The notes: generated from the letters alone by a model not told the origin. A stretch of DNA of 64,000 nucleotides from Apostichopus japonicus (GCF_037975245.1 NC_092576.1:17008111-17072110); one strand, 5' to 3'; numbered from the stretch's first letter, positions 1-10,733 are shown. A program made the numbers and translations.

Positions 1-1500
1 GCGTACTGGTACGCCCCAAAGATATATACAATTTATCATAGGGGTGTATTTCTACTCTAAACTGGTTGGGGCGTACTGGTACGCCCCAAAGATATATACA
101 ATTTATCATAGTGGTATATTTCAACACTTAACTGGTTGGGGCGTACTGGTACGCCCCAAAGATATATACAATTTATCATAGTGGTCTATTGCTACACTTA
201 ACTGCTTGGGGCGTACTGGTACGCCCCAAAGATATATACAATTTATCATAGTGGTCTATTGCTACACTTAACTGGTTGGGGCGTACTGGTACGCCCCAAA
301 GATATATACAATTTATCATAGGGGTGTATTTCTACTCTAAACTGGTTGGGGCGTACTGGTACGCCCCAAAGATATATACAATTTATCATAGTGGTATATT
401 TCAACACTTAACTGGTTGGGGCGTACTGGTACGCCCCAAAGATATATACAATTTATCATAGTGGTCTATTGCTACACTTAACTGCTTGGGGCGTACTGGT
501 ACGCCCCAAAGATATATACAATTTATCATAGTGGTCTATTGCTACACTTAACTGGTTGGGGCGTACTGGTACGCCCCAAAGATATATACAATTTATCATA
601 TTGGTGTATTGCTACACTTAACTGGTTGGGGCGTACTGGTACGCCCCAAAGATATATACAATTTATCATAGTGGTATATTTCAACACTTGACTGGTTGGG
701 GCGTACTGGTACGCCCCAAAGATATGTATATAATTAATCATAGTGGTGTATTGCTACACTTAACTGGTTGGGGCGTACTGGTACGCCCCAAAGATATATA
801 CAATTTATCATAGTGGTCTATTGCTACACTTAACTGGTTGGGGCGTACTGGTACGCCCCAAAGATATATACAATTTATCATAGTGGTCTATTGCTACACT
901 TAACTGGTTGGGGCGTACTGGTACGCCCCAAAGATATATACAATTAATCATAGTGGTGTATTGCTACACTTAACTGGTTGGGGCGTACTGGTACGCCCCA
1001 AAGATATATACAATTTATCATATTGGTATATTGCTACACTTAACTGGTTGGGGCGTACTGGTACGCCCCAAAGATATATACAATTTATCATAGTGGTATA
1101 TTTCAACACTTAACTGGTTGGGGCGTACTGGTACGCCCCAAAGATATGTATATAATTAATCATAGTGGTGTATTGCTACACTTAACTGGTTGGGGCGTTC
1201 TGGTACGCCCCAAAGATATATACAATTTATCATAGTGGTCTATTGCTACCCTTAACTGGTTGGGGCGTACTGGTACGCCCCAAAGATAAATACAATTTAT
1301 CATAGAGGTGCATTTCTACACTTAACTGGTTGGGGCGTACTGGTACGCCCCAAAGATATATACAATTTATCATAGTGGTGTATTGCTACACTTAACTGGT
1401 TGGGGCGTATTGGTACGCCCCAAAGATAGAACTTATTACAAGTAGAGGTGTATTGCTACACTTAACTGGTTGGGGTGTATTGGAACGCCCCAAAGATACA
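1..1500. repeat. 70-bp satellite array with palindromic core
   Basis: About 21 head-to-tail units of 70 bp (two of 72 bp) fill this stretch from the window edge. Each unit contains the arm TTGGGGCGTAC and its inverse complement separated by a TG centre, followed by an AT-rich part with ATATATACAATTTATCATA. Units fall into sequence classes, and the class order repeats: 1-280 is repeated at 281-560, and a block near 600-1000 recurs 422 bp later. The last two units (about 1400-1500) are diverged, as expected at an array edge. Short open frames across the array are read-through of the repeat, not genes. Confidence 0.97.
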
Positions 1501-2329
1501 AACAAAAATTGTACAGTATATCCATTTTGCCCCAAAATGACTATTTATCAAAAAATACTTGTATTTTATGTTCGCTTTGGGAAAATCATACCAAAAATAA
1601 TCATATATTAAATTTTTGCTATGTTTTGTCAACTTGATTGATAAAAATCTTTGCTTTTGTTAGTAAGTGATGGTTTATTCAAAATTCAGTGAATGTTATA
1701 ACTAAATTGCTTAATTTGTTAGTATCTGTAACAGCAAACTCTTTTAAGACATCTAATCCACCAGAATAGAGATAAAATGTTTATGTCTGCTCGTTTTACT
1801 ATGAATTAACAAGGTAACACTGTTGTGTTAAATTATTCCATGTAAATGGCTATGTATCCGGCATTTCTGAATAAATGTATATTTACAGAATTTTACAAAT
1901 AAGAAATGTTACATGCAAATAAATGGGAAAATACGCAACATATTTCAAATGTCATATTTTTCATGTACTTATACAATGCAAAAACCAGGCCTTGGTTAAC
2001 AGACCACATTTCAACGTAAAAGGGTTGAATTCACTCGTACATCTTTCATTTTTCAGCTTTTACTTGGAGAAAAAGTGAAAAGTCATATTTCCTTAATTAC
2101 CCAAATGTTTCCTAGTCTCTTTATTGTTAAGGTAAATTGTTTAGGTTAATTTAAATTTTTACTTGAAAAGGAAAATTTGTCCAGACTGTGTATCGTTATA
2201 CCTTATCCACGCCAATGGAGAATTCACTAAACATCCATTTATTAAGAAGAAAGAAACATATCATAGAGTTAGATACTTTCCACTTTCAAGCATTGTCACA
2301 TGCAAAACATGATTCTTGGTTCTTTTCAG
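1501..2329. other. Unique AT-rich flank, no gene seen
   Basis: Between the satellite and the first LRR exon I see no coding exon, element end or tandem repeat. From about 2150 onward the sequence belongs to the block that recurs near 6225, so it is intron sequence of the LRR locus. Confidence 0.6.
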
Positions 2330-2401
2330 GTCACTTAGTCAAAACAACTTGACGCCGCTTCCTGAATATATATTTTCTGATATGATTTCCTTACAGCGTT
2401 T
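2330..2401 (+). CDS. LRR exon 1
   Basis: 72 nt between TTTTCAG and GTAAGT. Encodes SLSQNNLTPLPEYIF and a second half DMISLQRL, a complete LRR of the NxLxxLPxxIF type. It is the left partner of the exon at 6405, from which it differs by one base (Pro versus Ala before LP). Confidence 0.85.
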
Positions 2402-2844
2402 GTAAGTTTATTTTCAATCATTATTATTCATGTAATTAAATTGATTGATTATTGAAAAATATTCAATGACTATTCATCATTATATCGTGTTTGGATTTCG
2501 TGTTCTTCCATCTGGATGAATGTCCAATTATGGAACATTTTGACGAATATAACTTGCAAACTGGGTTAGAATAGTGCACGGTAACGTAGCAAGAACAAAT
2601 GTACAATTGTTCCTCTAAGGACACGGTCAAATTAATATCTCTCATTTACTGTCTGGTTTTGTTTGCGATTCACGTATGCGATTTCTTCGTTGGCTTTGTA
2701 AGATTTCGCAATGATGAGATTACTAAATTTTTGAATTTGCACACTCCTAAAAAAGAAACGAGTTCCGTAAAATCACTTTAGCGTTAAATTGACTGAAAAA
2801 AACCCATCATTTTAGTTCATAATTTGGTTGAAAATTCTTTTCAG

Positions 2845-2916
2845 GGATCTGTCAGCAAATAGCTTGTGGTCTCTCCAAATTAACACCTTTTCTAGTCTCG
2901 AGAACATCCAAAAGTT
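2845..2916 (+). CDS. LRR exon 2
   Basis: 72 nt between TTTTCAG and GTAAGA. Encodes DLSANSLWSLQINTF then SSLENIQKL. It keeps the L-x-L and N-x-L positions but lacks the usual LP. Its partner is at 6919, with two amino-acid changes. Confidence 0.83.
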
Positions 2917-3646
2917 GTAAGATTTTGTTGTCTTTTTCATGAAATCGTTATGATGTAATGAGCATTTTTGGCCAAATATGATCACTTATAGTGTACTCTC
3001 ATTGAACACTATATGGAACCAAAGAAGTATTTTGATCATGGAGATCCGTTGTCGTTTTAAAGGAATAATTAAATACTGTCTCAGTTTTATGAAATAAAAT
3101 AATATGCAAAGCCTGAATACGGAGCCAGTGAAATCACCTACTGTTGTTCCCCGTTATGGACATATATATCGTAGACATGTAATTCACTTCATTAAACTGA
3201 GTTCATTGCAAGCTCATTTGGGAGTGAAATCATGTAAGCATGTCAAAAATATAATCATTGTGCGTCAACACGTGTTATAAATTACAGATTTACACATGTC
3301 GTGACTTTCCTCTAGTATACTTAATAGTTAATGATTCTCAGCTATGACAACGTTGAAAGTCGGGAGATTGTTCTCGGGAAATAACATTTTCGCTCTAAGC
3401 TAGTAAAGAGACTGTTCCAACTAACTTTCACTTGTCATAAACTCATGGGGAAAGAAGAGCTGATGTTTTTTTTTAACACGAATGCAATCACAACTCAACT
3501 CTTGAAAAGGACAATTAGTCTAGACCGCCAATCCCAATGTAGAATTCACTAAACACCCATTTATTAAGAAGAAATAAACATAGAGTAATATACTTTCCAC
3601 TTTCCAACATTGTCACATGCAAAACATGATTCTTGGTTCTTTTCAG

Positions 3647-3718
3647 GTTACTTAATCAAAACAACTTGACGGCTCTTCCTGAACATATATTTTCTGATTT
3701 GATTTCCTTACAGTATTT
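3647..3718 (+). CDS. LRR exon 3
   Basis: 72 nt between TTTTCAG and GTAAGT. Encodes LLNQNNLTALPEHIF then SDLISLQYL. Its intron flanks resemble those of exon 1 (the same TCACATGCAAAACATGATTC stretch lies just upstream), so exons 1 and 3 derive from an older duplication. Its partner at 7721 differs by three amino acids. Confidence 0.85.
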
Positions 3719-4300
3719 GTAAGTTTACATATATTTTCAATTATTAATAATATCAATAAATTTATTGATTATTGAAAACTATTCATTGACTATTCATCAT
3801 TATATCGTGTTTGGATTTTGTGTTCTTCCATCTGGATGAGTGTCCAATTATGGAACTTTTTTGACGAATATTAGTTGGGTTAGAATGGTGCACGGTAACG
3901 TAGCAATAACAAATGCACAATTGTTCCTTTAAGGAAACGGTCAAATTGATATCTCTCATTTGCTCTGTGGTTTTGTTTGCGATTCACGTACGCGATTTCT
4001 TCGTTGGCTTTGTAAGATTTCGCAATGACGTGATTACTTAATTTATGAATTTGCACACTCCTAACAAGGAAACAATATCCCTAAAATCGCCTAAGCGTTA
4101 AATTGACTGTCTAATTTCGGTAAATGTCTGAGTGGACTAACGCAGGAAAGAAAGTGTCGCAGAGGCAAAAACGAATGTTTTCGTCTCACAATTTGACTTT
4201 CATATCCCTGCAGTTACACATACTAACACACAGTATGAGTTCTTACGGTGTAGCCAACCATCATACCTCTGTTATCGTATGATATTCATATTACTTGCAG

Positions 4301-4372
4301 AAATCTGGGTAAAAACAAGTTGGGATCTCTCCCAATGCATATATTTTCCAATCTCTCGAAGCTTGAGCGGCT
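4301..4372 (+). CDS. LRR exon 4
   Basis: 72 nt between TTACTTGCAG and GTAAGT. Encodes NLGKNKLGSLPMHIF then SNLSKLERL. It is the first of two copies made by the 278-bp tandem duplication; a frameshifted copy of it ends the second large duplicate near 8382. Confidence 0.85.
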
Positions 4373-4519
4373 GTAAGTTTTTTTTTTTTTTCACTAAGTC
4401 CTATTTATAATATGTTTTTGTACTTGTTCAATTCATTTTCTCAAACATATTTGCCTGCGTTCATATGTTACGGTAAAATGTCCTGTCGTACTATAACTTT
4501 GTGCATTAAGTCCTTTCAG

Positions 4520-4562
4520 GGGTCTGTCTGAAAAGACCTTGACGTCCCTACCTGTCACGATA
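4520..4562 (+). pseudogene. Truncated LRR exon inside tandem duplication
   Basis: After TCCTTTCAG the frame reads GLSEKTLTSLPVT, the first half of an LRR. It then runs directly into intron sequence of the next duplicate, so the second half is missing. It marks the duplication joint. The more complete relative lies at 4795. Confidence 0.7.
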
Positions 4563-4578
4563 TACATATTACTTGCAG

Positions 4579-4650
4579 ATATCTGGATAATAACAAGTTG
4601 GGATCTCTCCAGATGCATATATTTTCTAATCTATCGAATCTTGAGGAGCT
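4579..4650 (+). CDS. LRR exon 5
   Basis: 72 nt between ACTTGCAG and GTAAGT. Encodes YLDNNKLGSLQMHIF then SNLSNLEEL. It is the duplicate of exon 4, offset by 278 bp. The usual Pro of LP is replaced by Gln here. Confidence 0.83.
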
Positions 4651-4794
4651 GTAAGTCTCTTTTTTTTTCACTAAGCTCTATTTATATTATGTTTTTGTAA
4701 ATGTTCAATTCATTTTCTCAAACATATTTGCCTGCGTTCATGTGTTACGTAAAATGTCCTTTCGTACTATAACTTGTGTATTTAGTCCTTTCAG

Positions 4795-4866
4795 GGGTAT
4801 GTCTGAAAATACCTTGACGTCCCTAACATGTCACGATGTTTTGTAATCTCACAAACCTCCAGGATT
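4795..4866 (+). pseudogene. Frameshifted LRR exon
   Basis: Flanked by TTTCAG and GTAGGA. The first half reads GMSENTLTSL, as in the truncated copy at 4520. An extra base after TCCCTA then shifts the frame into a TAA. In the other frame the remainder reads MFCNLTNLQD, so an intact ancestor is evident. Confidence 0.7.
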
Positions 4867-4939
4867 GTAGGATTGTCCCATGTTCATAATATATGACTGA
4901 ATTGCAGGTAACTTGGGAAACAGGGTCTAGTATGTCCAC

Positions 4940-5200
4940 TTCAATGGAACATCCTCATCTAAACTGAACTGTAACGGGCCATTACTTTTCATTTATGTAT
5001 ATTACTAATATTCATTCAACATCCTCAAAATCAAACTTTGTTTTTTTTGCTGATGATACAACAGTTCTGTTTTGTTCAAAATAAGAATTTAAAGGATGCA
5101 AGTTTACATGCAGAGAAAGAATTTACAAATAGGGTGAACAAAATAGTACTTATTTATATAGTTTATACCAATATCTTTGTTTTTCCTTTTCGTATTTTGA
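4940..5200 (+). mobile_element. LINE reverse transcriptase fragment
   Basis: Across one frameshift the + strand encodes GPLLF, then YITNIHSTSS, then FFADDTTVLF and KDASLHAEKEF. This is the stretch around the FADD catalytic box of a CR1/Jockey-like non-LTR reverse transcriptase. No other domain remains. It lies in an LRR intron in the same direction as the gene. Beyond about 5200 the similarity fades. Confidence 0.75.
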
Positions 5201-6199
5201 AATTTATACAAGAGACAATATCACTTGCAGCTATGTTAAGGATCAGTAAACTTATTAAATTATGTATTATTTATGTCGAATTATAAAATCCTTATGAAGG
5301 TGATGTTTGTATAATGTGATAATGGTAAAAATATTGTTGACTAAAAAGAGTGATTTCCTGTAAATCAATATTTATATAAAGTGTTTACCATGCTGTTTCT
5401 CCGCCGATTTTATGAATTATATCAAAATCTCACATTAAAGAAAAACAAAATATATTGGCTTTGTATAACTGTCATTGAAGGCGTATTGCCCGAGTGTTAT
5501 AATTTTACAGAGAGCACCCCTGGTGCTTTGAATCTGACAATTTACACAGAAAACCAACGTTTATAGGCAAGCCAAGCCGTAAATAAGAAATTGTGTGTTG
5601 TTCTTATTTATTTACTATATATCTGTCATATCACTTGCTACACATTCAATTCTTTCTCTGATTGGTTATCACTCAAGTGAGTTTGAAGCCTTAATTCTAT
5701 CAAAATGCTTCGGGTAGTATGTTGTTCGTCATTGTTCTGATAGTTAATCACGTAATAAATGTCAGGTTAAAAACACGACTTTGAGTAACTTACCTAATAT
5801 TCTGTTGAACGGATAGCGTATATGCATGTTAATCACGGTAGACTTTATACTAATGGAAGGAATCGTGTTTTCTGATTTAACGTCGACAAATGTTTCATTT
5901 GCATTCTTTGCGCATTTTTAGTGAACATTATCCTATGCTGTTATTGTGAGAATGAATGAAAGAAGGATTATTTACCCAAATTTTAGTTGTTTCAAAACAA
6001 ACGCTACTTATGACTATCAGGTTACATCATTTTAGATCATATCATATGAATGGTCTACATGGTTATCTGTTAACATACTAAAATGTTTTTCAATAGATTA
6101 ACATGCGTAATGCAAGTACAAAACGTTGCTTTTTCTTCCTCCAAATAAAACATTCATTTGGCTATTTATTTGCGATGTTATTTCTATATTTATTACAGA
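5201..6199. other. Intron, partly an older copy of the triplicated-unit flank
   Basis: No convincing exon is seen; the open frame at 5381-5566 has no recognisable features. From about 5640 (GGTTATCACTCAAGTG, TTCTGATAGTTAATCAC) the sequence is a diverged relative of the start of the 2.13-kb units and, further on, of 15870-16410. The left edge of an ancestral LRR-containing repeat is therefore preserved here. Confidence 0.65.
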
Positions 6200-6224
6200 G
6201 ATCTGCATAGCAACAACCTAGAAG
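6200..6224 (+). pseudogene. LRR exon cut at duplication junction
   Basis: TTTATTACAG is followed by DLHSNNLEG, the start of an LRR closely related to the complete exon at 16413 (HLESNNLKG). The sequence then switches within AAGGTT to the duplicated block that starts near 2150. The exon was broken when that block was inserted or joined. Confidence 0.75.
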
Positions 6225-6404
6225 GTTAAATTTTCATTTGAAAAGGAAAATTTGTCCAGACCGTGTATCGTAATACTTTATCCACGCCAACGGAGAATTC
6301 ACTAAACATCCATTTATAGAGACAAAAGAAACATATCATAGAGTTATATACTTTCCACTTTCAAGCATTGTCACATGCAAAACATGATTCTTGGTTCTTT
6401 TCAG

Positions 6405-6476
6405 GTCACTTAGTCAAAACAACTTGACGGCGCTTCCTGAATATATATTTTCTGATATGATTTCCTTACAGCGTTT
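6405..6476 (+). CDS. LRR exon 6 (copy of exon 1)
   Basis: 72 nt, TTTTCAG to GTAAGT. Encodes SLSQNNLTALPEYIF then DMISLQRL. One base differs from 2330-2401: GCG Ala for CCG Pro. Confidence 0.85.
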
Positions 6477-6918
6477 GTAAGTTTATTTTCAATCATTATT
6501 ATTCATGTAATTAAATTGATTGATTATTGAAAAATATTCAATGACTATTCATCATTATATCGTGTTTGGATTTCGTGTTCTTCCATCTGGATGAATGTCC
6601 AATTATGGAACATTTTGACGAATATAACTTGCAAACTGGGTTAGAATAGTGCACGGTAACGTAGCAAGAACAAATGTACAATTGTTCCTCTAAGGACACG
6701 GTCAAATTAATATCTCTCATTTACTGTCTGGTTTTGTTTGCGATTCACGTATGCGATTTCTTCGTTGGTTTTGTAAGATTTCGCAATGATGAGATTACTA
6801 AATTTTTGAATTTGCACACTCCTAAAAAAGAAACGAGTTCCGTAAAATCACTTTAGCGTTAAATTGACTGAAAAAACCCATCATTTTAGTTTATAATTTG
6901 GTTAAAAATTCCTTTCAG

Positions 6919-6990
6919 GGATCTGTCAGCAAATAGCTCGTGGTCTCTCCAAATTAACACCTTTTCTACTCTCGAGAACATCCAAAAGTT
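6919..6990 (+). CDS. LRR exon 7 (copy of exon 2)
   Basis: 72 nt, CTTTCAG to GTAAGA. Encodes DLSANSSWSLQINTF then STLENIQKL. Compared with 2845-2916 the core leucine of N-x-L is now Ser, and a Ser in the second half is Thr. Loss of the core leucine could weaken this repeat. Confidence 0.8.
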
Positions 6991-7720
6991 GTAAGATTTT
7001 GTTGTCTTTTTCATGAAATCGTTATGATGTAATGAGCATTTTTGGCCAAATATGATCACTTATAGTGTACTCTCATTGAACACTATATGGAACCAAAGAA
7101 GTATTTTGATCATGGAGATCCGTTGTCGTTTTAAAGGAATAATTAAATACTGTCTCAGTTTTATGAAATAAAATAATATGCAAAGCCTGAATACGGAGCC
7201 AGTGAAATCACCTACTGTTGTTCCCCGTTATGGACATATATATCGTAGACATGTAATTCACTTCATTAAACTGAGTTCATTGCAAGCTCATTTGGGAGTG
7301 AAATCATGTAAGCATGTCAAAAATATAATCATTGTGCGTCAACACGTGTTATAAATTACAGATTTACACATGTCGTGACTTTCCTCTAGTATACTTAATA
7401 GTTAATGATTCTCAGCTATGACAACGTTGAAAGTCGGGAGATTGTTCTCGGGAAATAACATTTTCGCTCTAAGCTAGTAAAGAGACTGTTCCAACTAACT
7501 TTCACTTGTCCTAAACTCATGGGGAAAGAAGAGCTGATGTTTTTTTTTAACACGAATGCAATCACAACTCAACTCTTGAAAAGGACAATTAGTCTAGACC
7601 GCCAATCCCAATGTAGAATTCACTAAACACCCATTTATTAAGAAGAAATAAACATAGAGTAATATACTTTCCACTTTCCAACATTGTCACATGCAAAACA
7701 TGATTCTTGGTTCTTTTCAG

Positions 7721-7792
7721 GTTCCTTAATCAAAACAACTTGAGGGCTCTTCCTGAACATATATTTTCTAATTTGATTTCCTTACAGTATTT
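7721..7792 (+). CDS. LRR exon 8 (copy of exon 3)
   Basis: 72 nt, TTTTCAG to GTAAGT. Encodes FLNQNNLRALPEHIF then SNLISLQYL. Three changes from 3647-3718 (Leu to Phe, Thr to Arg, Asp to Asn), none silent. Confidence 0.84.
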
Positions 7793-8381
7793 GTAAGTTT
7801 ACATATATTTTCAATTATTAATAATATCAATAAATTTATTGATTATTGAAAACTATTCATTGACTATTCATCATTATATCGTGTTTGGATTTTGTGTTCT
7901 TCCATCTGGATGAGTGTCCAATGATGGAACTTTTTTGACGAATATTAGTTGGGTTAGAATGGTGCACGGTAACGTAGCAATAGCAAATGCACAATTGTTC
8001 CTTTAAGGAAACGGTCAAATTGATATCTCTCATTTGCTCTGTGGTTTTGTTTGCGATTCACGTACGCGATTTCTTCGTTGGCTTTGTAAGATTTCGCAAT
8101 GATGAGATTACTATATTTGTTAACTTGCACACTCCTAACAAGGAAACAAATTCCGTAAATCGACTAAGCGTTAAACTTTAACTGTCTAATACCGGTAAAT
8201 GTCTGGGTGGACTAACGCATGAAAGAAAGTGTCTCAAAGACAAAAACGAATGTTTTCGTCTCACCATTTGACTTTCATAGAAGGACCCCTGCAGATACAT
8301 ATAGTAACACACAGTATTAGATCTTACGCTGTAGCCAACGACCATACCTTTGATATTCTATGATATGCATACTACCTGCAG

Positions 8382-8425
8382 ATATCTGGATTCCAACAAG
8401 TTGGGATCTCCTAATGCATACAAGT
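8382..8425 (+). pseudogene. Broken copy of LRR exon 4
   Basis: After ACCTGCAG the frame starts YLDSNKLGS. Two bases of the CTCTCC stretch are missing, which shifts the frame, and the second half of the exon is replaced by unrelated sequence with a TAG. This is the right breakpoint of the large duplicate. Confidence 0.8.
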
Positions 8426-9312
8426 AGTAATGATGATGGTGTAGGACACCTGCTTTGTAATGCAAATTAGGCTATAGTTTTGCGGAATTAATATTTTATT
8501 AATATTTTTAACAACATTTTTTAAATATTGTTATGGTTTTGTATGCATTTTCATATGAATTTCTTAAATTAATTTATATTTTTCTTATTATTATTAAATT
8601 TTGAAGTGGTGAGGGAATACGTTCGAAGAATCATAAACCTCAAATATGACATGCCGAAGCCTTAGCTGTTCACCACAATAAGTTTCTGTTTGTTTTTACG
8701 AGGTCAATGGCTGTAGGACAGTTCTTTTGTTTTGACAGTTGTCTTAGGTATAAGGACTAAGAGTCGATTAATATGGATGATGGAGGTCAAATACTGGAAG
8801 AGGGTTTTTGTCTTGCCTATTGGTCTTTGGTGTAAGGGTTAAGAGTCGACAAATATTGATGAGAATACTAGAAGACAGTTTTTACTAATTTTTTATGTGG
8901 TGATGGGATACGTTGAAAGAATCACCAACCCCTTACATGACTTGCAGACGTCTTAACTTTTCACAACACTAAGCCAAATTGTTTTTTCCTCCTATGTCGT
9001 CTCGGATGAAAAGTCTGTCTAAACATAAAGAGATATAAGATATAATATTTTTTCCTCCGTTTATTTTAACTATACATTAATATATCAATAACGTATCCAT
9101 TCAAATATAACAAAAATTAAATGACAATGAAGTTAAGCATTACCATGCAGTATAATAACGACCAACGTGTCGGATAAAATACAAATAACTACGATAAGAA
9201 AAATTAGAAGAAGTACTACAATTTATAGAAACAGTACAAAAATCTCACACTTACTACTCTGGTTTTCTCTAATAATATTTTCTTTTGTAGTAAACGTGGA
9301 TGTTTGTTATAT

Positions 9313-9314
<2 letters not shown>
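8426..9314. other. AT-rich intron with internal direct repeats
   Basis: No exon is seen. Two imperfect direct repeats are visible. A block near 8600-8690 (GTGGTGAGGGAATACGTT, AGAATCATAAACC) recurs near 8895-8975. A shorter one with AGAGTCGA near 8745 recurs near 8828. This suggests an old, unrecognised repeat element. Confidence 0.5.

Positions 9315-9368
<54 letters not shown>
9315..9368. repeat. (TA)n microsatellite
   Basis: Uninterrupted TA tract of about 54 bp at the left edge of the first 2.13-kb tandem unit. Confidence 0.97.
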
Positions 9369-9369
<1 letters not shown>

Positions 9370-9939
9370 GGTTATTATCGTCATTGTTGTGAATATCTAT
9401 CACTTACATGACTGGAACTTAATTTATTTGATAGTTTTTAGTAATATCTTGTTAACCATTATTGTGATTGGTTATCACTCAAGTGGGTTCAAAGCCTTAA
9501 TTCTATCAAATAGTTTTGAGTAGTATGCTGTCCGTCATTGTTCTGATAGTTTATCACCTAGTAAATGTCAGGTTAAAAACACTTCTTTGAGTAACCTACT
9601 TACTATTCTGTTGAACGGATTGCGTATATGCATGTAAACTCTTAAACTGTCTGTTCTAGTCTTTGTTCTTGTTTATTTAAGTTTCGTACTTAATAATATT
9701 GATGTCGCGTGTCCATCGAAAAGATGATAAGTGTTTTAATTATTAAAACTCTTTGTATTTCTGTAAGAAAAGAGCAATATTAAACTGTTTAAACTAGTAT
9801 TTCATTCTCTCTTATTTAAATCAAACAAGAATTGAAGTTAGTTTCAAAGCAACAAACTTAGACAAAATTGACTCGAATTGATCAATGATAAAAGGTCAAC
9901 CATAATGAAGAAAGCTATCGATGTAACATTTTTACCAGA

Positions 9940-10206
9940 ATGTTATTTCATTACGTTGTTAAATTTTTAAATTTTTGTTTTGCTACAAACCTAGTTAAGA
10001 GGAGTACGCTTATTCTTGTGACCATAAGTTGCATACTTCTTCCACTTCCTTGTCAAACAAAAGAACACATGGAAGGTCCTGTAACTGCAATAAATGGTAA
10101 AGAGAATGGAATCATGTCATCTTGTCAGTAAATGTCTTCATGTCCCAACGCCGGTAGTAAACACAACTGCTTCGTTGATTTGGCCTTTTCAGAAGACAAA
10201 GATCTG
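9940..10206 (+). pseudogene. Degenerate secretory/EGF-like exon, unit A
   Basis: The open frame from ATG 9940 has a hydrophobic stretch STLILVTISCILLPLP followed by a hydrophilic part, resembling a signal peptide. It ends at TAA 10129-10131. In the same frame, directly after the stop, MSSCPNAGSKHNCFVD follows up to a possible GT donor at 10207, and further on NCPGRSSEQYICDC appears. The Cys spacing recalls an EGF-like or LRR N-cap region. The stop is shared by all three copies. It could be a dead first exon, or chance. Confidence 0.35.
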
Positions 10207-10408
10207 TAAAATTGCCCTGGAAGATCATCAGAGCAATATATATGTGATTGTATATTGATGGTTTCTGGGACGTGTTCCTCGTCATGACATCACATGGCGT
10301 TAAGCAAATATAAACACACAACTGTAATATCAACTCAAGTAAATTAACAAAAAAATTGTCACATTTATTTTTGCCCTAAGGGAAGATCCCCACTATCATT
10401 GTTTCCAG

Positions 10409-10479
10409 ACTACTGCGACGCAACAACTTGACCGTTCTTCCTGAACATATATTTTTGAACTTAATTTCATTACATCGTT
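10409..10479 (+). pseudogene. 71-nt LRR exon, unit A
   Basis: After TTTCCAG it encodes LLRRNNLTVLPEHIF then LNLISLHR. One T is missing before the GTAAC donor, so the exon is 71 nt. Splicing it to the exon at 10662 would give a stop within a few codons. Units B and C carry the same defect. Confidence 0.75.
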
Positions 10480-10661
10480 GTAACAATATGATAAATATGT
10501 TGCTGCACGAAAAGTAAACGACACTGCATTGAGAATTCATCTTTTCATTTTGTAGACAAATGTTCAAGTATCTGGATAGAGTTTGATATGATAATTTTTT
10601 CCCTTCACAGATAAAATTTCATCATTTCTTTTTCTTTTCTCACTGATTATTACACTTTCAG

Positions 10662-10733
10662 GTACCTTGAAAGAAACGTCCTGACGTCTCTCCCAGTGAA
10701 CCTTTTTTCCAATCTCACAAATCTTGAGTGGTT
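10662..10733 (+). CDS. LRR exon 9 (unit A)
   Basis: 72 nt, CTTTCAG to GTAAGT. Encodes YLERNVLTSLPVNLF then SNLTNLEWL. The Trp near the end is Gly in units B and C. Confidence 0.85.

Larger units (their letters stand above)
4291..4866. repeat. 278-bp tandem duplication carrying LRR exons
   Basis: The segment with an LRR exon, its downstream intron (TTTCACTAAG..., CATATTTGCCTGCGTTCAT) and the start of a second LRR exon occurs twice in tandem. Exon starts 4301 and 4579 are 278 bp apart; the second pair, 4520 and 4795, are 275 bp apart. The first copy of the second exon was cut at the joint. Confidence 0.85.
6225..8425. repeat. Second copy of 2.2-kb segment (offset 4075 bp)
   Basis: Matches about 2150-4340 at an offset of 4075 bp (4074 after one deleted A). 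It carries three intact LRR exons and a broken fourth. Introns around the first three exons are nearly identical to the left copy; divergence rises after about 8100 (counterpart 4025). The copy stops inside the LRR exon at 8382, where unrelated sequence begins. Confidence 0.92.

Noticed and set aside
276-741. Open frames across the 70-bp satellite on both strands
   Set aside because: They follow the repeat period and have no independent coding character.
2463-2781. Overlapping 60-residue frames recurring at 6538-6856
   Set aside because: They lie in the intron between two LRR exons; repetition is due to the segmental duplication, and there is no splice or domain support.
9167-9523. 118-residue frame with a long Ile-Tyr run
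   Set aside because: The run is the translated TA microsatellite. The same applies to Tyr-Ile frames near 11270-11518, 13397-13675, 15535-15825 and 23187-23788.
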